A stretch of DNA of 64,000 nucleotides. Source: Kitasatospora sp. NBC_01250 (GTDB lineage Bacteria > Actinomycetota > Actinomycetes > Streptomycetales > Streptomycetaceae). The stretch covers positions 8,184,001 through 8,248,000 of the forward strand of contig NZ_CP108476.1 of assembly GCF_036226465.1 (NCBI RefSeq), in the 5' to 3' direction. The position numbers and the translations under genes were made by a program. Under the pieces are notes generated by a model. It was not told where the DNA came from. It ran no database searches and worked only from the letters and a program-made list of their open reading frames with translations. This document shows positions 44,001 through 57,630 of the stretch, in pieces (within the stretch, counting starts at the first letter, position 1; each line of letters opens with the position of its first letter).

Positions 44001-47000
44001 GCTGGCCGAGTCGCCGCGCCTCGACCCGCGCGCCGACCGCCCGGCCGGCGAGCAGCGCACCGCCGAGCCCGTCCTCTTCCTGCTCTCGGCGCGTGACGAG
44101 GAGCGGTTGCGCGCCTACGCGGAACAGGCGGCGCACTTCCTGGCCACCGAGCACGTCGAGCTGGCCGACCTGTGCTGGACCACCCAGGTGGGCCGCGAGG
44201 CCATGGCGGCCCGGCTGGCCGTGCTCGCCACCGACGGCGCCAGCATCCTCGCCGCGCTGCGCGACTTCGCCGCCGGTGGCCCACTGCCCGAACTCACCGA
44301 CGGCGGCGCGGCGTTCGAGCCAGGGCCTGTCCCGCCGATAGCCGAGCCGGCCAGGCGCTGGCTCGCCGGCGCCGAGGTGGACTGGGCCGCCCAGCACACC
44401 GACCGCCCCGGCCCGGCACCGCGCCGGGTGCGCGCGCCGCGCTACCCGTTCGCCGCCGAGCGCTACTGGATCGAGCTGACCCCGCCCGCGCCCGGCGCCC
44501 AGGCGCTGCACCCGCTGGTGGACGCCAACGAGTCCACCGTGTCGGAGCTGCGGCTGCGCAAGACGCTGCGCGCGGGCGATCCGCTGCTGCGCGACCACGT
44601 GATCGAGGGCCGGGCGCTGCTCGCCGGCGCGGCCACCCTGGAGTTCGTCCGGGCCGCCGCCGCGCTGGTCGAGCCGGGCGTGCGGCACGCGCTGCACGAG
44701 GTGGTCTGGGGCCGCGCGATCGAGCTGCCGGCCGGCGAGCTGGCGCTCTACGCGGCCTTCCGGCCCGGCCCGCAGGCGCTGGACTTCGAGGTGTACAGCG
44801 AGGGCGCGCAGGGCCGGGTCACCCATGCCCGGGGCCGCGCCGTCCCCGGACCGGCCGCCGCGCCCGCCGCCACCGACCTGGCGGCGCTGCGCGCCCGGCT
44901 CGCCCCCGTGCGCGACCGGGCCGGCGCCTACGCCGACTACCGGGCCGCGGGTTTCGGCTACGGCCCCTCCTTCCAGGTCATCGACGAGATCCGCAGCGGC
45001 CCGGCCGAGGCGCTGCTGAAGCTGTCCGGCCCCGAGGCGGCGGCGGGCGTGGAGCCGGCGCCGGCGCTGCTCGACGGCGCGCTGCGGGCCTGCCACTGGG
45101 CCGGGCGGAGCACCGCGCCCCGCGCCGGCGAACTCGCCGTGCCGTTCAGCCTCGGCGCCGTCGAGCTGTTCGCCCCGCTGCCCGCCGTCGTCTACGCGCA
45201 CGCCCGGCTGGTCTCGGAGACCGCCGGGGTGCGCCGCTTCGACCTCACCGTCCACGACGAGCAGGGCCAGGTGCTCGCCGAGCTGCGGGACTTCGCCGGC
45301 CGGATGCCGAACGCCCCGAGCCCCGGGAGCGGTTCACCGCGCGCCTACCAGCCCTACTGGCATGCCGCCGCCGAGCCGGAGCCCGGTGCGACGGCCGGCA
45401 CCCTGCTGCTGGTCGGCGAACTGCCGGGCCTGGAGCCCGCCCTGGCCGCGACCGGAGCTTGGCAGCGGATCGTCACCATCGCCGAAGACCCCGACCGGAT
45501 CGGCGCGTTGCTCCCCGAACTCGGTGAACTGCCGGGCCTGGACGTGGCGTTCGTCGCGGGCCTGGCCGACGCGCCCGCCCTCGGGCAGGACTCCACCGAC
45601 GCCCTGGCGCTGGACGCCGAGCTGGACCAGGCCTGCTTCGCCGTGCTGGAGGTGCTGCGCGCCGCCGAGTCGGGCGCGCTCCGGGGCCGGGTGCGCTGCC
45701 TGCTCGCCCACCTGCAGGACGACGGGCAGGACCGCCCGGGCCGCGCCGCGCTGGCCGGGTTCGCCCGCTCCACCGGCGCGATCGCCCCGCGCTTCGAACT
45801 GCTCACCCTGGGCCTGCCCGCCAGCGCCCCCGCCGCCGAACTGGCCGCCGCGCTGGCCGTCGAGCTGCGCGCCGCGCCGCGCGCCGCCGGGCTGGAGGTG
45901 CGCCGCACCCCGGCCGGCGACCGCGAGCTGCGCGCGCTGCAACCGCTGCCGGACGGCGCCGCTGCCGACTCGCCGCTGCGCGAGCAGGGCGTCTACGTGA
46001 TCACCGGCGGCAGCGGCGCGATCGGCCGCCTGCTGGCCGAGCACCTGGCGCGCAGTTGCCGGGCCCGCCTGGTGCTGATCGGCCGCTCCGCGCCGGACGC
46101 CGAGGCGGCGCGCTGGCAGCAGTCGCTGGCCGAGCGCGGCGCCGAGGTGCTCGCGCTGCGCGCCGACGTGGCCCGGGCCGAGGAGCTGGCCGCCGCGCTG
46201 GCCATGGCCAGGGAGCGCTTCGGTGCGCTGCACGGGGTGTTCCACCTGGCCGGGGTGGCCGACGACGGCCGGGCCACCGACGGCGGCCGGGAGCGCTTCG
46301 CTCGGGTGCTGGCGGCCAAGACCCGCGGCCTGGTCCAGCTGGACCAGCTGACCCGCGCGGACGCCCTCGACCTCTTCGCGGTCTTCTCCTCGGTCTCCTC
46401 GCTGGTCGGCGACTTCGGCGCGGCGAGCTACGCCACGGCGAACCGCTTCGCCGACCTCTACACCGCGCGCCGCCAGGCCTGGGTGCGCGAGGGCGCCCGC
46501 AGCGGGCGCAGCCTCGCGCTGGACTGGCCGCTCTGGTCGGTCGGCGGGGTCGATGCCCTGGTGCGCGAGGAGGAGCTGACCGCCTACACCCGGCGCAGCG
46601 GCATGCCCGCGCTCACCGCCGAACAGGGGCTGGGCGCCTTCGAGTACGCGCTGACGGCCGGCGACGCGCCCTGGCTGCTGCCCGCCTGGGGCGAGGCGGC
46701 GGCACTGGATGCTGCGCTGCTGGGCGAGCCGCCGCGGCCCGCGCCGCTCGCCACCCCCGCGCCCGTCTCCACCCCCGCGCCGGTGACCGCTCCGGCGAGC
46801 GAGGGCCGGCGCACCCGGGCCGCCGTGGTCGAGCACCTGCGCACGGTGCTGTCCGGGGTGCTCAAGCTGCCCGCGGGGCGGTTGGACAGCCGCGTCGCGC
46901 TCGACGACTACGGTCTGGACTCGGTGCTGGTCATGGAGTCCAACACCCTGCTCGGCAAGGACTTCCCGGGGCTGCGCGGCACCGTCTTCTTCGAGTGCCG

Positions 47001-50000
47001 CACCGTGGAGGAGCTGGCCGACCACCTGCTCGCCGAGCACCCGGAGGCGGTGGCCCGCAGGTTCCCCGAAACCGCTGCCCCCGCACCGACCCACCACCGG
47101 ACGGAGCCGGTTGCCGCCCCCGTCCCCGCCGTGAGCACCCCGGTGCGCCCGCAGTCGGCCACCGAGGAGCCGATCGCGATCATCGGGATCAGCGGGCGCT
47201 ACCCGCAGGCCCGCGACCTGGACGAGTTCTGGCGCAACCTCGCGGCCGGCCGCGACTGCGTGACCGAGGTCCCCGCCGACCGCTGGGACGCCGAGGCGCT
47301 GTTCGACGCCGATCCCGCGGCGCCGGGCCGCAGTTACAGCCGCTGGGGCGGCTTCCTGTCCGACGTGGACTCCTTCGACTCGCTCTTCTTCCAGATCTCG
47401 CCGATGCAGGCCCGCTCGATGGACCCGCAGGAGCGCCTCTTCCTGGAGACGGCCTGGTCGGCGCTGGAGAACGCGGGCTACCCGCCCTCGCGCATCCCCG
47501 CACCCCGGTTCGGTGGCCAGGGGCACGACGTCGGCGTCTTCGTCGGCGTCATGTGGGACGACTACGCCATCCTCGCCGCCGCCGAGTCGGCACGCGGCAA
47601 CCACCAGGTGGTCCTCGCCAACCGGTCCGCGATCGCCAACCAGGTCTCCTACTTCGGCGACTTCCGCGGGCCCAGCGTGGTGGTGGACACCGCCTGCTCG
47701 GCCTCGCTGGTGGCGCTGCACCAGGCCTGCGAGAGCATCCGCCGCGGCGAGTGCTCCTACGCCATCGCCGGTGGCGTCAACGTGGCCGTGCACCCGGACA
47801 AGTACGTGCACCTCAGCCGCAAGACGATGCTCTCCGCCGACGGCCGCTGCCGGGCCTTCGGCGCGGGCGGCAGCGGGTACGTGCCGGGCGAGGGCGTCGG
47901 CGCGGTGCTGCTCAAGCCGCTCTCGCGGGCGGTCGCGGACGGCGACACGATCCACGCCGTGATCCGCTCCACCGCCGTCAACCACGGCGGGCGCACCAGC
48001 GGCTTCACCGTCCCCAACCCGCACGCCCAGCAGGCCCTGGTCGAGCAGGCGTTGGCCGCCGCGGGCATCAGCGCCCGGTCGATCGGCTGCCTGGAGGCAC
48101 ACGGCACCGGCACCGCGCTCGGCGACCCGATCGAACACACCGCGCTGGCGCAGGCGTTCGCCCGGCACACCACCGACACCGGGTTCTGCGCGCTGGGTTC
48201 GGTGAAGTCCGCGATCGGCCACCTGGAGGGCGCGGCCGGGATTGCGGGTGTCACCAAGGCGGTGCTCCAGCTGCGGCACGGCACGCTGCTGCCCACGCTG
48301 CACGCCGAAGAGCCCAACCCCGTCATCGACTTCGGCCGTTCGCCGTTCACCGTGCAGCGGGAGACCGCGCCCTGGCCGCAGCCGCGCGACGCCGACGGCC
48401 GGGTGCTGCCGCGCCGGGCCGCCGTCAGCTCCTTCGGGGCGGGCGGGACCAACGCGCACGTGATCCTGGAGGAGTACCTCGCCCCGCAGTCCTCGCAGCC
48501 CTCGCAGCTTCCGCAGCCTGTACAGCCTCCGCTGCCCGAGCTGATCGTGCTCTCGGCCCGCACCGAGGACCGACTGCGGGCCTACGCGGCCGAGTTGGGG
48601 CGCGCACTGAGCGCCCCGGCGCAGCCGGTGCGGCTCGCCGACCTCGCCTTCACCCTGCGGGTGGGCCGGGAGCCGATGGGCGAGCGGCTGGCCTTCGTCG
48701 CCGCCGACCTCGCCGAGGCGGCCGAGCGGTTCGCCGCCGTCGCACGCGGCGAGGGCGGCCAGTGGCTGCACCACGGGCAGGTGAAGCAACATCCGCCGCT
48801 GGAAGGCCTGTTCACCGAGGGCAGTGGCGGCGAGGAGTTCCTGGCGGCCCAGGTGCGGGCGGGCGAGGACGACCTGCTGGGCCGGCTCTGGGTCTCCGGC
48901 ATCACCCTGGACTGGGACCTGGTGCACCGGCTGCGCCCGGCCGCCCGGCGCCGGGTGCCGCTGCCGAGCTACCCGTTCGAGCGGGTCCGGCACTGGCTGG
49001 ACCTCACCGCACCGGTAACCGCTGTACCCAGTAAGGCAGTTGACCGGACTGCCCGGACCTGGCGGCGGCTCCTCCCGGCCGGCGCACCGGTGCTGCGCGA
49101 CCACGTGGTCGGCGGGCGCCCGATCCTGCCCGGCGTCGGGCACCTCGACCTGGTCGCCGAGGCCCGCGGCGGACTGACCGGCCAGGCCCTGGCGGACGTG
49201 CGCTGGCTGGCCCCGCTGGCCGTGGCCGGGGCCGAGGAGCAGGTCACCGTCCGCTTCGAGGACGAGCAGCACGAGCAGCACGGCGAGCGCTACGAGGTGC
49301 TGGGCGCCGACGGCGCCGTCCGCTCGCGCGGCCGGCTGGTGGCCGCGCCGCCCGCGCCCGAGGCGGTGGACATCGCCGTGCTGCGGGCGGGCCTGGCCGC
49401 CGGCCCCGAGCGGGACGCCTTCTACCGGCTGCTCGCGGGCCAGGGGCTGCCGTACGGGCCGTTCTTCCGCCGGGTCGAGCAGGTGTGGACCGGACCGGAC
49501 CAGGTGCTCGGCCGGATCGGCGCGGCCACCGAGGAGGCGGTCCACCCGCTGCACCCCGGCGTGCTGGACGCCGCGCTGCACACTGTCGCGGCGCTGCTGG
49601 TACGGCGCCGGGGCGGGCAGGCCCGGCCGATGCTGCCCTTCGCGGTGGACCGGGTGGAGGTCTTCGGCCCGGTGCCGCCGACCGGCTGGTCGCACGTCCG
49701 GGAGACCGGGCCCGACCGCTGCGACGTGCTGGTGCTGGACGAGGCGGGTGCGGTGCGGGTGCGCTTCACCGGCCTGACCTACCGTGAGGCGAAGCCGCCC
49801 CTCCAGGTCGGCTACCGGCCCACCTGGACGCCTCGGGCCGCCGCAGGCGCTGCGGCGCCCGTCGACCGGGTGCTGCTGGTCGGCGCCCGGCTGGACGCCG
49901 CGGGGCCGGACGGGGCGCTGGCCGCGGGCCTCGCCGAGGCCCACCGGGGCGCGCGGCTGGTGCGGCTGCCGATCGGCCCCGGCGGCCTCACCGAGGCACA

Positions 50001-52901
50001 GCTGGACCGGGCGCTGACCGAGGCGGGCGGCCCCGAGCTGATCTACTTCCTCGGCGCCGAGCCGGACCGGGAGCCCGCCGACCGTGCGGGCGTGCGCGCG
50101 GCACTGGACGAGAGCGCGGTCTCGCTCTACCGCCTGGTGCGCGCACTGGACCGGCACCGCTTGCTGGAGCGCGAGGTGGGCCTGAAGGTCGTCACCACCG
50201 GCGTCCACCCGCTGGAGCCGGGCGACGACTCGCGGCCCTGGGCCGCCGGGCTGGCCGGGCTGGCGATGGTGGTCGGCAAGGAGTTCCCGAACCTGCGGGT
50301 CGCGCTGCTGGACCTGCGCGCGGCCGAGATCGCCACCGCGGTGGCCCAGGTGGTGGCCGAGCCGTTCGCGGCCAGGCCGGTGCCGGTCTCGGTGCGCGGC
50401 GGAGTGCGGCGGGTGCGGGAGCTGGAGCGCGTCGAACTCCCACTGGAGAGCAGCAGGTTGCGGCGCGGTGGGGTCTATCTGATCATCGGCGGCCTGGGTG
50501 CCGTGGGGCGGGACACCTGCCGGTACCTGGCCCGCGCCTACGGCGCCAAGCTGGTCGTGGTCGGCCGCTCCCCGCTGGACGACCAGCGGCGCGGGACGAT
50601 CGCCGAGCTGACGGCGGCCGGGGCCGAGGTGCGCCACCTCGCGCTGGACGCCACCGACCCGGTCGCGCTGGGCGAGGCGATCGCCTTCGCCAAGCGGGAG
50701 TTCGGCGCCCTGCACGGTGTGGTCAACGCCGCGATGGTGCTGGTCAACCAGGTGGTGCGGGAACTGCCCGAGGCCGACCTGCGCGCGGCGCTGCAGTCCA
50801 AGACGGACGCCACCTGGAGCGTGCTGCGGGCAAGCCGCCAGGAGCAGCTGGACTTCGTGCTCTTCTACTCCTCCGGCGTCGCCTTCGAGGGCAACCACGG
50901 CCAGGCGGGCTACGCGGCGGGCTGCACCTTCGCCGACGCCTACGCGCTGCACGCCGCCCGCACCCTGCCCTTCCCGGTGCAGGTGCTCAACCTGGGCTAC
51001 TGGCACGCGGGCGGCGACGAGGCGCGCGAGCGGGTGCTGCGCCGCTTCGCGGCGGCCGGCATCCGGCCGATGACGGCGGAGCACGGCATGGCCGTGGTCG
51101 AGCGGCTACTGGGCGGCGAACTGCCCCAACTGCTGGCGCTCGACGCCGACCAGCGGATCCTGGACAACCTGGGTGTCGCACCGGACCGCACCCTGACCGT
51201 GCTGCCCGGCAGCGCCCCGGCCGCGCTGCCCGTCGTCCGCTCCCGTCACACCGGCCTGCCCGACGGTGAGTTGATGGATCATCAGCTCGCAGTGGCGGAG
51301 CTGGAGGATATCTCCCACCGCCTGCTGGCGGCGGCGCTGCACCGGGCCGGGCTGTTCGAAGGGCCGGCCGGGCGCGGCGAATCGCGCGCCGAAACGGCCG
51401 CCCGGCTGGGCGTGGTGGCCGAGCACGCCGCGCTCTTCCAGGCGCAGCTCGACATGCTGGCCGCCGCCGGGTACCTGCGGATCGAGGGCGATCGGTTGAG
51501 CGCTGCGGGCCGGGCGGTCGAGCGGGAGGCCGACGTGGTCCGCGAGCTCGACGAGCTGATGGACCGTCAGAAGAGCGTGGCCCCGGTGGCCGAGCTGCTG
51601 CGGGACTGCCTGGCGGTGCTGCCCGAGGTGCTCACCGGGCGGATCGGTGCCATGGAGGTGCTCTTCCCCGACGGCTCGCCGGAGCGGGTGGCCGCCGTCT
51701 ACCGGGGCGACCCGGTCACCGACCGCTGCAACGCGGAGGTGGGCCGGCTGATCGTCGAGCAGGTCGAGGCCCGGCTGGCCGCCGCCCCCGGCAGCACGGT
51801 GCGGGTGCTGGAGGTCGGTGCCGGGACCGGCGGGACCAGTGCGGCGGTGCTCGCCGCCCTTGCGCCGTACGCCGACTCGGTCGACTACCTCTTCACCGAC
51901 GTCTCCCCGGCCTTCGTCCGCAAGGGGCGCCAGCGCTTCGGCGCGGAGCACCCCTTCGCACGGTTCGAGGTGCTGGACATCGAGGCGGAGCTGTCCGGCG
52001 GGCCGGTGGTGCTCGGCGAGCACGACGTGGTCTTCGGCACCAACGTCTTCCACGCCACCGGCCGGCTGGGCCACACCCTGGCGCAGACCAAGCGGCTGCT
52101 GCGGGCCGGCGGCGTGCTGCTGCTCGTCGAGGGCACCCGGGCCCAGCACCAGCTGGCGCTGATCTTCGGCCTGACCACCGGCTGGTGGCTCTTCGCCGAC
52201 CCCGAGCAGCGGCTGCCCGGCTCCCCGCTGGCGAGCGAGCGGCAGTGGCGGGACGCGCTGGCGGCCTGCGGGTTCCGCCACCTGGACGCGGCCTCGCCCA
52301 CCACGGAGGCGGGCCCGGCCTTCCAGAGTGTGATCGCCGCGGTCAGCGACGGCCTGGTGCCGGCCGCCGCGCCGATCGCGGACCACGCCCGACTCCAGCC
52401 GCAGCTCCAGCCCGTGACCCCGGCTCCAACCGGTCGGGACGACGCGCTGGAGCGGGTGACGGCGGTCTTCGCCAAGGTGCTGGAGATGGCCCCGGAGCAG
52501 CTGGACCCCGACCTCACCTTCGAGAACTACGGGGTGGACTCGCTGGTGACGCTGGAGCTCACCCGCGCGCTGGAGGCGGTCTACGGCCCGCAGTCGGCGA
52601 CGCTGCTGTTCGAGCGGATCACCATCCGCCGCCTCGCCGACCACTTCCGCGCCGAAGCACCACCGGCCCCGAACCGGACCCCGGCCCCGGCATCGGCCCA
52701 GACCCCGCCCCGGGCCCCGATCCCGGCCCAGACCCCGCCCCGGGCCCCGATCCCGGCGAACGCCCCAGCACCGGAGCAGGCGCCCGAACCCGCCCCGGCC
52801 GGCGAGGTCGAGAGCCTGGTGGCGGGCCTGTCGGACGCGGCCGTCGACGAGCTGTTGGCCGAACTGCTCGCCCAGCGCGGCGAGACCGAAGGAGGCGCAC
52901 G

Positions 52902-52905
<4 letters not shown>
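38029..52905 (+). CDS. Trans-AT PKS: KS-AT0-DH-KR-ACP / KS-DH-KR-ACP / KS-DH-KR-MT-ACP
   Basis: A 4,958-aa three-module AT-less synthase. Module 1: KS (residues 11-440; TACSTS, EAHGTAT), a vestigial AT without GHSxG (about 540-715), DH (724-1005), KR (1183-1370; GGAGGLG, SDYAYAN), ACP (GIDSL). Module 2: KS (1570-2010; TMCSSS), DH with HVIEGRALLA (Pro lost) and DGALR, KR (2650-2870; ASYATAN), ACP (GLDSV). Module 3: KS (3045-3480; TACSAS), DH (HVVGGRPILP), KR (4145-4375; AGYAAGC), C-methyltransferase (4415-4780; LEVGAGTGGTS), ACP (GVDSL). The Pro-rich C-terminus ends in a probable docking helix. The GTG start has GAAGGAGAG. The stop overlaps the next start (ATGA). KS1 resembles synthases that accept chains from peptide modules. 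Malonyl units must come from a separate AT outside the window. Confidence 0.9.
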
Positions 52906-56399
<3,494 letters not shown>

Positions 56400-56476
56400 C
56401 CGGGAGCGCCCCACCCACCGCAGACCCCGCCAGCACCTCAGCAATCCGATCCGAGACGGGTACCACAGGGAGTTCC

Positions 56477-57610
56477 GTGTCCAGTTGCAAGGTCTGCTCG
56501 CTCAAGGCCGACCACCCCGGCGTGGTACTCGACGACCAGCAGGTGTGCAATCTCTGCAACCTGGACTTCGCCGAGGACCTGCTCACCAACTACCGCTACA
56601 CCAATGAGGTGTTCACCGAGTTCCAGCAGGCGCCGCCGTCCGGCGGGGAGTACGACTGCCTGTTCATGTACAGCGGCGGCAAGGACAGCACCTACATGCT
56701 GGACAAGTTCGTCAACGAGTACGGCAAGCGGGTGCTGGCCTTCACCTTCGACGTGCCGTTCGAGAGCGTGCACGCCGCGCAGAACATCGCGCTCGCCCGG
56801 GAGAAGATCCCGGCCACCTTCGTGCTGGACGCCGACGACGACAACATCAAGCTGATGATGCGCGAGGTGTTCAACCGTCCGGCGCCCAAGAAGCCGGGCA
56901 AGTACCTGGACGAGAAGCTGCCCTGCGTCTCCTGCCGGACCTTCTTCGTGCTGCGCGCGATCCTGATGGCCTACCGCCAGAAGATCCCGTACATCGCGCT
57001 CTGCGCCGACCCGCAGCAGATCCTCACCATGGAGTCCAACGTCCGCGAGGTGGTGCGCGGCTTCTACAAGACCTTCGGCGAGCGGCTGACCGACACCCTG
57101 TTCGGCGGCGAGCTGGAGGAGCTGCTCTTCGACGAGGACGAGAACCTGCCGAAGATCGTCTTCCCGTTCATCGCGATGCGCCACGAGTACGACCCGGACC
57201 GGATCGTCGAGGAGCTGCGCGCCAAGGGGCTCTACCAGTCCTCGCCGCTGGAGACCCACTGCACGCTGTTCCCGCTGCTGAACTACTACTCGTTCAAGAA
57301 TTTCGACTGCATGTTCTACAAGCTCAACGCGGCCAGCCATGTGCGCTCGGTCAAGCGCAACGCCGACTACGACCGCAACACCTTCAGCATCAAGTTCCCC
57401 CGCTCGCTCGACCTCGCCGACGTGGAGTCGAAGCTGGGCGAGGTGGTGCGGGCGATCGCCGCCGGCGAGGGCAGCCGGGCGGACCACGAGGCCACGCTGG
57501 TGGAGGTGTTCCAGCGGATGGACGCCTCCGAGGACGCCGCCCGCTTCGTGGCCCAGAGCTTCCTCGACATGCGTTCGGTCGCCGCCGACCTCGGCATCAC
57601 GCTCAGCTGA
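56477..57610 (+). CDS. ATP-pyrophosphatase-type cyclodehydratase (OzmP/CongE-like)
   Basis: A 377-aa PP-loop (N-type ATP-pyrophosphatase) protein. The nucleotide motif is MYSGGKDSTYML (near residue 60). Two CxxC pairs precede it (CKVC, CNLC), and a CVSC lies near residue 155, so zinc or iron-sulfur binding is likely. Beside a formyltransferase-A(Gly)-PCP it matches the cyclodehydratase proposed to close N-formylglycyl thioester to an oxazole in oxazolomycin and conglobatin. GTG 56477 with CAGGGAG is preferred; GTG 56396, overlapping the upstream stop (GTGA), is also possible and would add 27 residues. Related PP-loop proteins act in sulfur transfer, an alternative role. Confidence 0.78.
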   Translation: MSSCKVCSLKADHPGVVLDDQQVCNLCNLDFAEDLLTNYRYTNEVFTEFQQAPPSGGEYDCLFMYSGGKDSTYMLDKFVNEYGKRVLAFTFDVPFESVHAAQNIALAREKIPATFVLDADDDNIKLMMREVFNRPAPKKPGKYLDEKLPCVSCRTFFVLRAILMAYRQKIPYIALCADPQQILTMESNVREVVRGFYKTFGERLTDTLFGGELEELLFDEDENLPKIVFPFIAMRHEYDPDRIVEELRAKGLYQSSPLETHCTLFPLLNYYSFKNFDCMFYKLNAASHVRSVKRNADYDRNTFSIKFPRSLDLADVESKLGEVVRAIAAGEGSRADHEATLVEVFQRMDASEDAARFVAQSFLDMRSVAADLGITLS

Positions 57611-57630
57611 GAAGCGAAGGGAATCCCGTC

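Noticed and set aside
56477-57610. Sulfur-transfer or thioamide-forming enzyme
   Set aside because: The PP-loop and CxxC motifs would allow it, but the direct neighbour is an N-formylglycine loading protein and the pair matches oxazole starter systems; kept as an alternative only.
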